DNA from: Cryomorphaceae bacterium
GTDB lineage: Bacteria > Bacteroidota > Bacteroidia > Flavobacteriales > Schleiferiaceae
Length of the DNA stretch: 22,084 nt
NCBI GenBank assembly: GCA_949547975.1
Contig: CATITW010000387.1
Coordinates: 1 to 22,084 of the forward strand
Direction of reading: 5' to 3'
The stretch's first letter is position 1; each line of letters starts with the position of its first letter. Shown piece after piece: positions 7,501-14,932 of this stretch. The notes under the pieces were generated by a model. The model saw only the letters and a list, made by a program, of their open reading frames with translations, made no database searches and was not told where the DNA came from. The translations under genes were made by a program, and so were the position numbers.

Positions 7501-8079
7501 ATGATAGAGATTGACAATAAGCTCCTTTCTTCGGAGCTCTTCAAAAAGGAGTTCGTGTGCAACCTCGGCGCTTGTAAAGGTGCCTGTTGCGTCGAAGGAA
7601 ATGCAGGCGCTCCAGTGGAAGAGCACGAGGTTGAGATTTTGGAAAAGATCTATCCAAAAGTGGCACCGTATCTTACCGAAAAAGGCCGATTAGCTATTGA
7701 TCAGCAAGGTACTAGCGTAGACGGTTTTGGTGAAAAAGAGACGCCGCTTATCGACGGTAAGGAGTGTGCGTATACCATTTTCGAGGCCAATGGCACTGCA
7801 AAATGTGGTATTGAACAAGCGCATGCAGACGGCGTGATTGATTGGAAAAAACCCATTTCATGTCACTTGTATCCGATCAGAATTACAAAATATACGGACT
7901 TTGAGGCACTGAACTACGATCGTTGGTCGATCTGTAGTGACGCCTGCACTTTAGGGGAAGAACTCAAGGTTCCTGTGTATGCCTTTTTGAAAGAACCCCT
8001 CATCCGAAAATACGGTCCCGAATTCTACGATGAGGTGAAATCTGCCGCCGATTTTTTGAAAAAGAACGAGCAGAATTAA
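7501..8079 (+). CDS. DUF3109 family cysteine-rich protein
   Basis: 192 aa. Recognised as DUF3109, a family common in Bacteroidota, from the N-terminal cluster FVCNLGACKGACCVEG (Cys20, 25, 29, 30), Cys89 and Cys102, the SCHLYPIR motif (Cys121, His122) and the SICSDAC pair (Cys145, 149). Nine Cys in a 192-aa cytosolic protein suggest a metal or iron-sulfur site, related in style to the YkgJ zinc/iron-chelating family. The molecular function is unknown. The start lies 4 nt after a promoter element, so there is no room for a Shine-Dalgarno sequence. Confidence 0.9.
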   Translation: MIEIDNKLLSSELFKKEFVCNLGACKGACCVEGNAGAPVEEHEVEILEKIYPKVAPYLTEKGRLAIDQQGTSVDGFGEKETPLIDGKECAYTIFEANGTAKCGIEQAHADGVIDWKKPISCHLYPIRITKYTDFEALNYDRWSICSDACTLGEELKVPVYAFLKEPLIRKYGPEFYDEVKSAADFLKKNEQN

Positions 8080-8297
8080 CAACTTCCAGAGGTATCTAAA
8101 TTTAGCATGTCATCCATTCGGCGGTAGCTCTGACTTGATTCATATTTGACCCCAATTCCTGTTGTTAATAACTGTGGGAAAAACCCGATTTGGGTTTCTT
8201 GATATTCCCTCAAATCGTAGCCACATTTGTAAAGGTTGTTCGCTTGAATACAAGCGCACTCCCGCCTAGTCCGCTTACCAAACAAGACTTTATTCAA
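8076..8297 (-). CDS. Doubtful small Cys-containing ORF, divergent from nrdB
   Basis: 73 codons filling most of the gap between the DUF3109 gene and nrdB. The composition is protein-like (Tyr, Gln, Glu, Gly, Leu spread evenly) with CxC near residues 14-16, Cys24 and a C-terminal DTSGSC. Its TAA overlaps the DUF3109 stop tail-to-tail, and the 18-bp palindrome at 8311-8328 would lie between it and nrdB. Against it: the only upstream start is TTG, no promoter is evident and I recognise no family. An open frame of this length can occur by chance. Confidence 0.25.
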   Translation of the reverse strand: MNKVLFGKRTRRECACIQANNLYKCGYDLREYQETQIGFFPQLLTTGIGVKYESSQSYRRMDDMLNLDTSGSC

Positions 8298-8356
8298 CTG
8301 GCTTTCAGCACATTAATTATAATTAATGCGGCTTGACGGCCTAAAAAAATTGCAGC
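8080..8356. promoter_or_regulatory. Intergenic region upstream of nrdB
   Basis: 277 nt in front of nrdBA. The best promoter guess is TTG (8199-8201), 20 nt, CACATTTG (8222-8229; one mismatch to TAnnTTTG), which would give a leader of about 120 nt. That leader would contain the hairpin CGCTTG-AATA-CAAGCG (8241-8256) and the palindrome at 8311-8328. Upstream lie TTGTTAATAAC (8162-8172), repeated in front of the 40-aa RNR-tail ORF, and AAACCC-GATTT-GGGTTT (8181-8197). No NrdR box or known riboswitch is recognised. Confidence 0.4.
8311..8328. repeat. 18-bp perfect palindrome upstream of nrdB
   Basis: CATTAATTATAATTAATG is identical to its reverse complement over all 18 positions. It ends 28 nt before the nrdB start codon. 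Such a symmetric AT-rich site is a natural binding site for a dimeric regulator; no regulator is identified. Confidence 0.7.
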
Positions 8357-9337
8357 ATGCAACAGGAACCAATTTTACAAGAGAACAAAAACAGATTTGT
8401 CATCTTTCCTATTCAGCACGGCGACATCTGGGACTGGTATAAGAAGCAAGAAGCTTCTTTTTGGACGGCGGAAGAAATTGATCTACACCAAGATGTGATG
8501 GATTGGAAAAACAAGCTTACCGACGATGAGCGTTATTTCCTAAAGCACATTCTCGCGTTTTTCGCGGCATCGGACGGTATCGTAAATGAAAACTTAGCGG
8601 AGAACTTCGTAAATGAAGTACAGTACTCGGAGGCGAAGTTTTTCTACGGATTCCAAATCATGATGGAGAACATCCACAGCGAGATGTACTCTTTACTTAT
8701 CGACACTTTGGTAGATGACGATAAAGAAAAAGACGAGCTCTTCAATGCTATCGAACGTTTTCCAGCCATCAAAAAGAAGGCAGATTGGGCTTTGCGTTGG
8801 ATCGAATCTGAATCTTTCGCAGAGCGCTTGATTGCATTCGCTGCAGTAGAGGGCATTTTCTTCTCAGGAGCGTTCTGTTCAATTTTCTGGATGAAGAAAC
8901 GCGGTCTACTTCCAGGTCTAGCAACTTCAAACGAATTCATCTCACGTGATGAAGGTCTACACCGAGATTTTGCATGTCACTTGCACAACAATCACCTGGT
9001 GAATAAAGTCTCTACCGAGCGAATCACCCAAATCATCACTGAAGCACTGGATATCGAGCGTGAATTTATCACGGAATCACTTCCTGTGAATCTCATCGGA
9101 ATGAATGCCGGGTTGATGGTAGAGTACTTAGAGTTCGTTACGGACCACCTACTTGAAACGTTGAATTGTTCGAAAGTATACGGAACAGCGAATCCATTCG
9201 ATTTTATGGATATGATTTCTTTGGAAGGAAAAACCAATTTCTTCGAGAAACGCGTTTCGGAATACAAAAAAGCGGGAGTAGGAGAAAGCCAAGAGGATCA
9301 CAACATCGATGACGCATTTGGCGCCATGAACTTTTAA
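8357..9337 (+). CDS. nrdB: Ribonucleoside-diphosphate reductase, beta subunit (class I)
   Basis: 326 aa. It holds the di-iron/tyrosyl-radical cofactor that starts ribonucleotide reduction. Ligands and radical site are visible: Asp73 (FFAASDGIV), Glu104 and His107 with the radical Tyr111 in [15 protein letters not shown], Glu165 (AVEGIFF), and Glu199 and His202 (DEGLH). The sequence around the radical is strikingly like eukaryotic R2. The C-terminus [12 protein letters not shown] is the tail expected to dock into NrdA. nrdA follows after 51 nt, so the two form an operon. A long control region with a perfect palindrome precedes it. Confidence 0.97.
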   Translation: MQQEPILQENKNRFVIFPIQHGDIWDWYKKQEASFWTAEEIDLHQDVMDWKNKLTDDERYFLKHILAFFAASDGIVNENLAENFVNEVQYSEAKFFYGFQIMMENIHSEMYSLLIDTLVDDDKEKDELFNAIERFPAIKKKADWALRWIESESFAERLIAFAAVEGIFFSGAFCSIFWMKKRGLLPGLATSNEFISRDEGLHRDFACHLHNNHLVNKVSTERITQIITEALDIEREFITESLPVNLIGMNAGLMVEYLEFVTDHLLETLNCSKVYGTANPFDFMDMISLEGKTNFFEKRVSEYKKAGVGESQEDHNIDDAFGAMNF

Positions 9338-9388
9338 CAAAACCAGTCGCACACACTCAACAAGACTACACGAAATACACCACACACT

Positions 9389-11881
9389 ATGATGCGCGTA
9401 CTAAAACGAGACGGTCGTAAGGAGCCCGTTAAATTTGACAAAATCACTGCAAGAATCGAAAAGCTGTGCTACGGCTTAAGTGATTATGTAGATCCAATCG
9501 CTGTTGCCAAGCGAGTAGTAGACGGCGTCTACGACGGGGTAACTACATCAGAGTTAGACAATCTTGCTGCTGAAACTGCTGCTTCGATGACTATCAAGCA
9601 CCCAGATTATGCAAACCTAGCTGCGCGCATCGCGGTAAGTAATCTGCACAAAAGTACCAAGAAGAGCTTCTCTGAGACCGTTACGGACCTCTACAACTAC
9701 ATCAACCCAGAAACAGGTAAAGCGGCACCGCTTATTGCTGATGATGTGTACGAGATTATCCAAAAGAATGCGGAGTATTTAGATTCACAACTCATCTACG
9801 ATCGCGATTTTTCGTACGATTACTTCGGTTTTAAAACCCTCGAGCGTTCGTATCTATTGCGCATGCACGGCAACATCGTAGAGCGTCCTCAGCATATGTT
9901 GATGCGCGTTTCTATCGGTATCCACAAGGACGATTTAAACAGTGCTATCGAAACCTACGAGCTCATGAGCAAAAAGTTCATGACGCACGCAACACCTACG
10001 TTATTTAATGCGGGAACTCCTAAGCCGCAGATGTCATCGTGTTTCTTGCTCACCATGCAAGACGACAGTATCGACGGTATCTATGACACCTTGAAGCAAA
10101 CAGCGAAAATCTCCCAGAGTGCCGGTGGTATCGGTCTAAGCATTCATAATGTGCGAGCAACTGGATCATACATCGGTGGCACAAACGGTACTTCAAACGG
10201 TATTGTTCCCATGTTGCGTGTATACAACGATACTGCCCGCTATGTAGATCAAGGCGGGGGTAAACGCAAAGGTTCTTTCGCTATTTACGTAGAGCCTTGG
10301 CATGCGGATATCTATGAATTCTTGGATCTGAAAAAGAACCACGGAAAGGAAGAGATGCGTGCTCGCGATTTGTTCTACGCCATGTGGATCCCGGATTTAT
10401 TCATGGAGCGCGTAGAGAAAAACGAAGATTGGACCCTCATGTGTCCAAACGAATGTCCAGGTCTATTTGATTGCCACGGTGACGAATTTGTCGCACTGTA
10501 CACTAAATACGAAGCAGAAGGAAAAGGCCGTCGCACAGTCAAAGCACGTGAGGTATGGGCAAAGATCATGGAGAGCCAGATCGAAACGGGAACACCGTAC
10601 ATGCTCTATAAAGATGCTGCAAACTTGAAGTCGAATCAGCAGAATCTAGGTACCATCCGTTCTTCAAACCTATGTACGGAGATCTTGGAATACACCTCTC
10701 CGGATGAGGTTGCGGTATGTAACCTGGCTTCGATCGCACTACCAATGTTTGTAAGCGAAGACGGCACTTTCGATCACGATTTACTGTTTGATGTGACCTA
10801 CAAGGTGACTAAAAACTTGAATAAAGTGATTGACCGTAACTACTACCCAGTAGTCGAGGCAAGAAATTCAAACATGCGCCATAGACCCGTAGGTCTCGGT
10901 GTACAGGGTCTTGCAGATACTTTCATCAAGCTACGTATGCCTTTCGACTCAGAAGAGGCGAAATCATTAAACAAAGACATCTTTGAAACGATGTACTACG
11001 CAGCAGTAACGTCGTCTAAAGATTTAGCGATCAAAGAGGGTGCTTACGAAACGTATCAAGGAAGTCCTATTTCGGAAGGAAAGTTCCAGCACAACCTTTG
11101 GGGTGTAGACGACCAAGCCTTAAGCGGACGCTGGGATTGGCAATCACTTCGTGAAGAAGTGGCAGAACATGGTGTTCGTAATTCGTTACTTATGGCGCCG
11201 ATGCCAACTGCATCTACATCACAAATTCTCGGTAATAACGAATGTTTTGAACCGTACACTTCAAATGTCTACACACGTCGTGTGCTTTCTGGTGAGTTTA
11301 TCGTGGTAAACAAGCACTTGTTGCACGATTTGATCGAGTTGGGTCTTTGGAACGATGACATGAAAAACGCACTGATGGCAACGAACGGTTCTGTTCAGAA
11401 CATCGAAGGCGTTCCTGCGAATATAAAGGACATCTACAAAACGGTTTGGGAAATCTCGATGAAAGACATCTTAGACATGGCGGCTGATCGTGGATTATTC
11501 ATCGATCAAAGTCAGAGTTTAAACCTCTTTATGGAGAGCCCTAATATGGGTAAGCTTACCTCAATGCACTTCTACGCATGGAAGAAAGGTTTGAAGACGG
11601 GTATGTACTACTTACGTTCTAAACCGGCTTCTTCTGCTATTAAGTTTACTGTAAAGAAGAATGCACAAACGGATATGAGTCCAGGTGTTAGTGGTTCAGC
11701 TTCGTCAGAAACGGTTGATGCACCAGTGTCTACTAATGAAGCTCCTGCAGCAAGCGATGTTGAAGCTAGAGTTCAGGCGCAAAAAGCTGCGATTGCTTCG
11801 ATGAGCGAAGAAGTTACCGCTGAAGAAAAAATCGCATGTTCTATAGACAACCCGGATGATTGCGTTTCTTGTGGATCGTAA
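9389..11881 (+). CDS. nrdA: Ribonucleoside-diphosphate reductase, alpha subunit (class I)
   Basis: 830 aa. An N-terminal ATP-cone (about 1-92, [17 protein letters not shown]) suggests allosteric control by ATP/dATP. The catalytic barrel has the redox pair Cys218 (SSCFLL) and Cys444 (AVCNLAS), the radical site N427-L-C429-T-E431, and the substrate-loop PMPTASTSQ. The numbering of these three Cys coincides with that of mammalian RRM1. After about residue 755 comes a long Ala/Ser/Glu-rich flexible linker ending in [15 protein letters not shown], whose Cys825 and Cys828 form the CxxC redox relay that re-reduces the active site. Two Met codons (9389, 9392) could each start. A terminator follows. 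Confidence 0.97.
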   Translation: MMRVLKRDGRKEPVKFDKITARIEKLCYGLSDYVDPIAVAKRVVDGVYDGVTTSELDNLAAETAASMTIKHPDYANLAARIAVSNLHKSTKKSFSETVTDLYNYINPETGKAAPLIADDVYEIIQKNAEYLDSQLIYDRDFSYDYFGFKTLERSYLLRMHGNIVERPQHMLMRVSIGIHKDDLNSAIETYELMSKKFMTHATPTLFNAGTPKPQMSSCFLLTMQDDSIDGIYDTLKQTAKISQSAGGIGLSIHNVRATGSYIGGTNGTSNGIVPMLRVYNDTARYVDQGGGKRKGSFAIYVEPWHADIYEFLDLKKNHGKEEMRARDLFYAMWIPDLFMERVEKNEDWTLMCPNECPGLFDCHGDEFVALYTKYEAEGKGRRTVKAREVWAKIMESQIETGTPYMLYKDAANLKSNQQNLGTIRSSNLCTEILEYTSPDEVAVCNLASIALPMFVSEDGTFDHDLLFDVTYKVTKNLNKVIDRNYYPVVEARNSNMRHRPVGLGVQGLADTFIKLRMPFDSEEAKSLNKDIFETMYYAAVTSSKDLAIKEGAYETYQGSPISEGKFQHNLWGVDDQALSGRWDWQSLREEVAEHGVRNSLLMAPMPTASTSQILGNNECFEPYTSNVYTRRVLSGEFIVVNKHLLHDLIELGLWNDDMKNALMATNGSVQNIEGVPANIKDIYKTVWEISMKDILDMAADRGLFIDQSQSLNLFMESPNMGKLTSMHFYAWKKGLKTGMYYLRSKPASSAIKFTVKKNAQTDMSPGVSGSASSETVDAPVSTNEAPAASDVEARVQAQKAAIASMSEEVTAEEKIACSIDNPDDCVSCGS

Positions 11882-11907
11882 TCACTGTTGATTGTCACAT
11901 ATAAGTA

Positions 11908-11939
11908 AAGCCTCGGATCTTGCGATTCGAGGCTTTTTT
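11908..11939 (+). terminator. Intrinsic terminator of nrdBA
   Basis: AAGCCTCG (11908-11915) pairs with CGAGGCTT (11928-11935) around a 12-nt loop and is followed by a T-run to 11939. It lies 27 nt after the nrdA stop. Confidence 0.88.
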
Positions 11940-12025
11940 AGTTCTAAGGCAAGGTTTTACGCTGTATTGTATTGGTTTACAGCAGACTGTGTTGATAAGC
12001 ATGTTGAAAATCGATATTTCAAGAC

Positions 12026-12056
12026 TTGCGTTATGTTGCAAGTTTTGCTAACTTTT
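12026..12056 (+). promoter_or_regulatory. Putative promoter of the 53-aa membrane protein
   Basis: TTG (12026-12028), 20-nt spacer, then TAACTTTT (12049-12056), one mismatch from TAnnTTTG. The expected transcript start is about 25 nt before the ATG at 12087. The preceding 11940-12025 stretch shows nothing else recognisable. Confidence 0.35.
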
Positions 12057-12086
12057 AGTGTTTAATACCATGAAAATTCTTCGCTT

Positions 12087-12248
12087 ATGTCTGATAAATC
12101 TGTACACCAAAGACCGCAACGCGCGCACCATGGTCCGCGCCCTGCTCAGGTCGAACCAAAAATGTCCAAAGCACAACTCTATGCCCAGATCGGCTTAGTG
12201 ATTGTGATTATTGCCGGTATCGTCGCTATGGCATTTATGGTTTCCTAA
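12087..12248 (+). CDS. 53-aa single-pass membrane protein, unknown
   Basis: Short ORF starting ATGTCTGATAAA. The N-terminal half is polar and basic with His, Arg, Pro and Gln (SVHQRPQRAHHGPRP); the C-terminal half holds one clear transmembrane helix at about 32-52 (YAQIGLVIVIIAGIVAMAFM). It is probably anchored with the N-terminus in the cytosol by the positive-inside rule. It follows the nrdBA terminator, has a candidate promoter, and ends 54 nt before the TerB/DnaJ gene. No family is recognised; the layout resembles other one-helix mini-proteins of Bacteroidota. An overlapping frame starting at 12070 gives a less plausible 42-aa product. Confidence 0.65.
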   Translation: MSDKSVHQRPQRAHHGPRPAQVEPKMSKAQLYAQIGLVIVIIAGIVAMAFMVS

Positions 12249-12287
12249 TGTTCTAGGAATCTTAAGAGTTTTTTACTTTGCTGCCGT

Positions 12288-12295
12288 TATCTTTG
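12288..12295 (+). promoter_or_regulatory. -7 element of the TerB/DnaJ gene
   Basis: TATCTTTG, exact fit to TAnnTTTG, ends 7 nt before the ATG at 12303. The predicted transcript starts at or just before the start codon. A T-run at 12269-12274 lies near the -33 position. Confidence 0.5.
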
Positions 12296-12302
12296 GTGGC
12301 CT

Positions 12303-13046
12303 ATGAAACGACTCTTTCAAATTTTCGGTGGAGGCTTAGGTTGGACCCTGGGAGGGCCGATCGGAGCAATCATCGGTGTTGCCTTAGGTAACAAACTTCA
12401 CGGTGCGATCGAAGGGGAAGCAACCACTTCCCGTTCGCAAAGGACGTCATCCTCGCATCGACCAAGTGATTTTCATATCGCGCTTCTGGTTCTCGCTGCA
12501 CGTGTTATAAAAGCAGACGGTAGAGTAGAACAACGCGAGTTAGACTTCGTTCGTGCTCAGTTCGTTTCTATGTTTGGCCGAGATAAGGCCAATGAAAGTT
12601 TTAGATTATTTAAAAGCATCATAGATCAACCTATCCCGTTGACTAAGGTGTGTCAGCAAATTAATGGGTTCACCACGCACAGTACTCGAATTCAACTCAT
12701 ACATTTTCTTTTTAAGCTAGGTCTCGCAGACGGTCATTTGCATGAGGAAGAAATCAAGGAAATTCGCCGTATAGCCCAGAATTTACGTGTTAATCAGTAC
12801 GATTTTGAATCGATCAAGGCCATGTTTGCGAAAGGCCAAGATTCTAATTGGGCCTTTAAAGTATTAGAGGTAGATGAGCATTCGGATGAGACTGGAGTTA
12901 AGAAGGCGTATCGTAAAATGGCTATGAAATACCATCCGGATCGTCTTGTAGACTCTGGAGAAGACGCTCAAAAGGCAGCACAAGAAACATTCTTAAAGGT
13001 GCAAGAGGCCTACGATCATATCTGTAAAAATAAAGGCTGGAACTAA
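12303..13046 (+). CDS. TerB and DnaJ domain protein (DjlA-like co-chaperone)
   Basis: 247 aa. Residues 1-33 are a glycine-zipper hydrophobic segment (GGGLGWTLGGPIGAIIGVALG) likely to insert in the membrane. A TerB-like helical domain follows at about 58-170 (LAARVIKADGRVEQRELDFVR and GLADGHLHEEEIKEI). A J domain occupies about 184-247, with the HPD motif at 211-213 that stimulates the DnaK ATPase. Order and size match DjlA: membrane anchor, TerB, J domain. Its stop overlaps the start of the polyprenyl synthase by one base (TAATG). The substrate is not predictable; association with isoprenoid and channel genes is only positional. Confidence 0.88.
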   Translation: MKRLFQIFGGGLGWTLGGPIGAIIGVALGNKLHGAIEGEATTSRSQRTSSSHRPSDFHIALLVLAARVIKADGRVEQRELDFVRAQFVSMFGRDKANESFRLFKSIIDQPIPLTKVCQQINGFTTHSTRIQLIHFLFKLGLADGHLHEEEIKEIRRIAQNLRVNQYDFESIKAMFAKGQDSNWAFKVLEVDEHSDETGVKKAYRKMAMKYHPDRLVDSGEDAQKAAQETFLKVQEAYDHICKNKGWN

Positions 13047-14020
13047 TGGCAGGACTCTCGACGATAAAGAAGCCTGTTGCACAGGAGATGCGTTTGTTTG
13101 ATGAGAAATTCAAAGGACACATCTCTTCAAGGGTTGCTTTGGTCGACCAAGTCATGCGGTATATGGTACGGCGTAAAGGCAAGCAGATACGCCCGATACT
13201 CGTATTCTTGACCGCTAAACTTACCGGTGAGATCAAAGAAAGTACATTCGTAGGGGCTTCACTGATCGAACTGATGCATACCGCTACTTTAGTGCATGAT
13301 GACGTTGTGGACGACAGTGATATGCGTAGGGGCTTCTTTAGTATCAATGCACTGTGGAAGAATAAAATTGCGGTCTTAATTGGAGACTATTTATTAAGCC
13401 GTGTTTTGTTATTAGCCGTAGATTCTAAAGAATACCAATTGCTGGGAAGCGTAAGTACTGCGGTGAAGAGCATGAGCGAAGGAGAGCTCTTACAGATTGA
13501 GAAAGCTCGAAAGCTCGATATTACAGAAGAGGTGTATTATGAAGTCATACAGCAAAAAACAGCGGTATTGATCGAGACATGTTGTGTGGTGGGTGCAGAG
13601 AGCTCTGGTGCTTCTGCTTCGGTGCAAGAAGATTTGAGAATATTCGGACGGGAGCTGGGTTTAGCTTTTCAGATTAAAGACGATTTATTCGATTTTGAGA
13701 AAGTGAACCTCACGGGTAAGCCCGCAGGGATAGATATCAAGGAGCAAAAAATGACCTTGCCTCTGATCAATGCCTTGTCAAATGCGACAGATAAGGAACG
13801 TAAATACATCATTCGCACGATCAAAAAATATCACGATCGTCCGAAAAAAGTTCAAGAAGTCGTGGATTTTGTGCGCAACTCCGGAGGCTTAGAATATGCA
13901 CGAGTGAAAATGGAGGGGCATTTAGATGCTGCTCGAAATATTCTCGCTAAATTTCCTGAATCCGAAGAAAAATTGGCGCTAGAAGAGCTGATTGTTTATA
14001 CGGGTAAACGAAAGAAATAA
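13046..14020 (+). CDS. Polyprenyl diphosphate synthase (long-chain type)
   Basis: 324 aa trans-prenyltransferase. The first Asp-rich motif DDVVD is at 85-89 and the second DDLFD at 212-216; KGKQIRP at 44-50 binds isopentenyl diphosphate. The residues 4 and 5 positions before the first motif are Thr81 and Ala80, i.e. small. In this family small side chains there allow long products, so I infer a long-chain (about C35-C45) synthase making the side chain of menaquinone rather than farnesyl diphosphate. It starts within the stop codon of the TerB/DnaJ gene and is followed after 21 nt by the MscS gene. Confidence 0.92.
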   Translation: MAGLSTIKKPVAQEMRLFDEKFKGHISSRVALVDQVMRYMVRRKGKQIRPILVFLTAKLTGEIKESTFVGASLIELMHTATLVHDDVVDDSDMRRGFFSINALWKNKIAVLIGDYLLSRVLLLAVDSKEYQLLGSVSTAVKSMSEGELLQIEKARKLDITEEVYYEVIQQKTAVLIETCCVVGAESSGASASVQEDLRIFGRELGLAFQIKDDLFDFEKVNLTGKPAGIDIKEQKMTLPLINALSNATDKERKYIIRTIKKYHDRPKKVQEVVDFVRNSGGLEYARVKMEGHLDAARNILAKFPESEEKLALEELIVYTGKRKK

Positions 14021-14041
14021 CCCCCTTAATCACAGTACAAC

Positions 14042-14857
14042 ATGGAAGAAATTTTAGGGATCTCGCAGGAGACCGTAGTGAATAATGCGCTCTCTTGGGG
14101 CAAGCAGCTGGTAGTTGCCATCCTCATTTTGTGGATTGGAATGCGCTTGGTGAAGACCATGCTTCGCGGTTTTAAAAAGGCTATGGAGCTTCGTGAGATG
14201 GACAAGAGTCTTGCAACGTTTTTGGAGTCTTTGCTGAAAATGGCCCTTCAAGCCTTCGTGGTCATTGCCGCAATCAATCAGCTCGGAGTTGCGACTACGA
14301 GTATTGTGGCCGTATTGGGTGCAGCAGGACTAGCAGTAGGTATGGCATTAAGCGGTACGCTTCAGAATTTTGCCGGAGGAGCGATGATTTTGATGTTTAA
14401 ACCGTTTAAAGTGGGTGACTTTATCGAAGCCCAGGGCTATTCAGGTTCGGTGCAAAGCATTCAGATTTTCGTAACGACATTAACCACACCGGACAATAAA
14501 AAAATCATTCTGCCTAACGGTCCATTGAGTAACGGGAGCCTCGTGAATTTTAGTGCGCAAGAGACTAGGAGAGTGGATTGGACCTTTGGGATCGGTTACG
14601 ATGCAGATCTCGACGAGGCGAAAGCTACAGTACGGGCATTGCTCGAAGCGGATTCGCGCATTTTAAAGGATAAGAACATTACCGTGGAGCTTGGCGCTAT
14701 GGCAGATTCTTCGGTGAATTTAACGACTAGAGCCTGGGTCAATGCCCCAGATTACTGGGATGTTCATTTTGCGATGAACACAGCGGTGTATAAAGCGTTT
14801 AATGCGAAAGGAATTTCTATTCCATATCCGCAAATGGATGTACATTTGCACCAATAA
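14042..14857 (+). CDS. Small-conductance mechanosensitive channel (MscS family)
   Basis: 271 aa, close to the E. coli MscS length. Three transmembrane segments are visible at about 20-40, 62-82 and 86-112. The third is the pore helix, rich in Ala/Gly (VLGAAGLAVGMALSGTLQNFAGG), the packing pattern used for gating. The beta domain follows (FKPFKVGDFIEAQGYSGSVQSI, then LPNGPLSNGSLVNFS) and a C-terminal alpha/beta domain. It opens under membrane tension to release solutes on osmotic downshock. Last gene of the cluster that begins at 12303, with a terminator directly after. Confidence 0.94.
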   Translation: MEEILGISQETVVNNALSWGKQLVVAILILWIGMRLVKTMLRGFKKAMELREMDKSLATFLESLLKMALQAFVVIAAINQLGVATTSIVAVLGAAGLAVGMALSGTLQNFAGGAMILMFKPFKVGDFIEAQGYSGSVQSIQIFVTTLTTPDNKKIILPNGPLSNGSLVNFSAQETRRVDWTFGIGYDADLDEAKATVRALLEADSRILKDKNITVELGAMADSSVNLTTRAWVNAPDYWDVHFAMNTAVYKAFNAKGISIPYPQMDVHLHQ

Positions 14858-14880
14858 TTTATTTTTTCACTCAGCTTGCA

Positions 14881-14907
14881 AGGCCACCTTTAGGGGTGGC
14901 TTTTTTT
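14881..14907 (+). terminator. Intrinsic terminator after the MscS gene
   Basis: GCCACC (14883-14888) pairs with GGTGGC (14895-14900), followed by seven T. It lies 24 nt after the MscS stop and 26 nt before the dnaG start. Confidence 0.88.
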
Positions 14908-14932
14908 ATGCATTAACGTATCTTGCATAACT

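Noticed and set aside
8169..8181. DnaA box near the 11-mer upstream of nrdB
   Set aside because: TGTGGGAAA matches the TGTGGATAA consensus at only 7 of 9 positions and stands alone; not enough to claim DnaA control.
8181..8197. Terminator after the DUF3109 gene
   Set aside because: The AAACCC/GGGTTT stem is only 6 bp and has no following T-run on the plus strand.
12070..12198. Alternative 42-aa frame starting ATGAAAATT
   Set aside because: The product has no recognisable signal or helix, and it overlaps the more convincing 53-aa membrane protein frame.
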